This document shows positions 29,747 through 30,480 of a DNA stretch of 30,480 bases, piece after piece (position 1 is the first letter of the stretch; each line of letters begins with the position of its first letter). This stretch comes from Flavobacteriales bacterium UBA4474. Its GTDB lineage: Bacteria; Bacteroidota; Bacteroidia; Flavobacteriales_D; Sanyastnellaceae. Below the pieces are notes generated by a model. It ran no database searches. It saw only the letters and a list, made by a program, of their open reading frames with translations, and had not been told where the DNA came from. The translations under genes and the position numbers were made by a program. The stretch spans positions 1 through 30,480 of the forward strand of contig DGOE01000143.1 of NCBI GenBank assembly GCA_002389295.1, given 5' to 3'.

Positions 29747-30480
29747 ATGAACACTGGAAATCAGGGTGAATCCAAAGACCGAAAACCGGTCAACACAGCC
29801 ACGGTACGGTTGTCTCCTGACCGCTCCGGAGACACTGCTGCCATTGGAGCGGCTTTGGCTGCACAGGGCATTGATGCGCGGCAATTCACCGTGCTCAGAA
29901 GAAGCTTGGATGCACGGCGGCGGCCTGCTGTGATGGAGTTGGTCGTGGGGTTGGATATCGGGGAAGTGCCCGTAGAACGAGGCGATTGGCAAAATGTGTC
30001 GGGCGCGCAGTCCGTCATCGTGGTCGGTTCAGGGCCGGCGGGTCTGTACTGCGCATTGAGGTTGATCGAGTTGGGCCTGCGGCCGATTGTAGTGGAACGA
30101 GGCAAAGAGGTCAGGGCGCGTCGCCGGGACTTGGTCCAGTTGATCCGCGAAGGCACCGTCAACCCAGATTCGAATTACTGCTTTGGTGAAGGGGGAGCGG
30201 GCACCTATTCGGACGGCAAACTTTACACCCGCTCCAAGAAGCGCGGGAGTTGGAAAAAAGTGCTCGGTTGGATGGTGGAGCACGGCGCTGACCTGGACAT
30301 CCTCGTGGACACCCACCCCCACATCGGCACCAACAAATTGCCCGCCATCATTGCCGCCATGCGGGAGCGCATCATCGCCGCCGGAGGGCAGGTACTGTTC
30401 AATCAGCGGGTCACCGGATTGGTGCGCGATGGCAAAGGCGCAGCAGTGGGGGTCCACACCGTCGATGCGACCCTGTCCGG
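29747..30480 (+). CDS. FAD-dependent dehydrogenase (COG2509-type), partial, 3' end beyond window
   Basis: 244 residues visible; the gene continues past the right edge. An N-terminal domain of about 85 residues (RQFTVLRRSLDARRRPAVME) precedes a dinucleotide-binding fold: VIVVGSGPAGLYCALRLIEL with the GxGxxG at 94-99, then PIVVERGKEVRARR closing the first beta-alpha-beta unit. NYCFGEGGAGTYSDGKLYTR is the family's conserved substrate/flavin region, followed by GTNKLPAIIAAMRERIIAAG. Such proteins are annotated as NAD- or FAD-utilising dehydrogenases; the reaction is not known. Start ATG at 29747, with GTG at 29741 possible. Divergent from the E1 gene, 65 bases between the starts. Confidence 0.88.
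   Translation, partial: MNTGNQGESKDRKPVNTATVRLSPDRSGDTAAIGAALAAQGIDARQFTVLRRSLDARRRPAVMELVVGLDIGEVPVERGDWQNVSGAQSVIVVGSGPAGLYCALRLIELGLRPIVVERGKEVRARRRDLVQLIREGTVNPDSNYCFGEGGAGTYSDGKLYTRSKKRGSWKKVLGWMVEHGADLDILVDTHPHIGTNKLPAIIAAMRERIIAAGGQVLFNQRVTGLVRDGKGAAVGVHTVDATLS

Overview
The window is a dense chromosomal segment of a high-GC member of the Bacteroidota. Four things point to the phylum: C-terminal secretion signals of the type IX system (type B in the protein at 7487-8572, type A in the protease at 21223-22908); a TonB receptor with an N-terminal carboxypeptidase-regulatory-like repeat; an E1 2-oxo-acid dehydrogenase with alpha and beta parts fused; and promoters of the phylum's TAnnTTTG type with few Shine-Dalgarno sites. 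I cannot assign an order or genus. The content is mostly housekeeping. I see no phage, insertion sequence, CRISPR array, rRNA or tRNA, and no stretch over 300 bases without a gene.

Layout. 1-2186 (-): TonB-dependent outer-membrane receptor running off the left edge. 2260-4940 (+): family 5 solute-binding lipoprotein and an ACMSD-type decarboxylase. 5008-7308 (+): ECF sigma factor, a probable membrane anti-sigma partner and an exported protein of unknown function, coupled by stop/start overlaps and closed by a terminator. 7487-8572 (+): type IX cargo protein. 8587-10728 (+): bacillithiol enzyme BshC and a small HAD-like protein. 10735-11148 (-): RuvX. 11188-13139 (+): DapD and a heptosyltransferase-like GT9 enzyme. 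13105-13464 (-): small exported protein. 13607-14728 (+): DnaN. 14729-15652 (-): rhomboid protease. 15712-16620 (+): SirB1-type protein. 16588-18449 (-): DegT aminotransferase and phosphoglycosyl transferase, translationally coupled. 18521-18754 (+): pterin carbinolamine dehydratase. 18834-21078 (-): DUF1573 lipoprotein and S41 processing protease. 21223-22908 (+): lysyl-endopeptidase-like secreted protease. 22909-26610 (-): MutS2 without an Smr domain, MiaA and a pRiA4b ORF-3-like protein. 26706-27248 (+): TPR-like membrane protein. 27251-27598 (-): small helical protein. 27663-29681 (-): fused E1 dehydrogenase. 29747-30480 (+): FAD-dependent dehydrogenase cut by the right edge.

Functional threads. 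Envelope and secretion dominate: receptor, lipoproteins, two type IX cargo proteins, three proteases and sugar-transfer genes. A smaller group concerns DNA and RNA upkeep (DnaN, RuvX, MutS2, MiaA). The rest is amino-acid and cofactor metabolism (DapD, ACMSD, pterin dehydratase, BshC, E1).

The most striking features are not single genes but the architecture. At seven starts a TAnnTT hexamer lies exactly six bases before the start codon, which would make those messages leaderless. Six of the seven convergent gene pairs overlap or abut within 6 bases, two of them sharing the palindrome TGATCA as stop codon on both strands. I found no convincing novel defence or mobile system.
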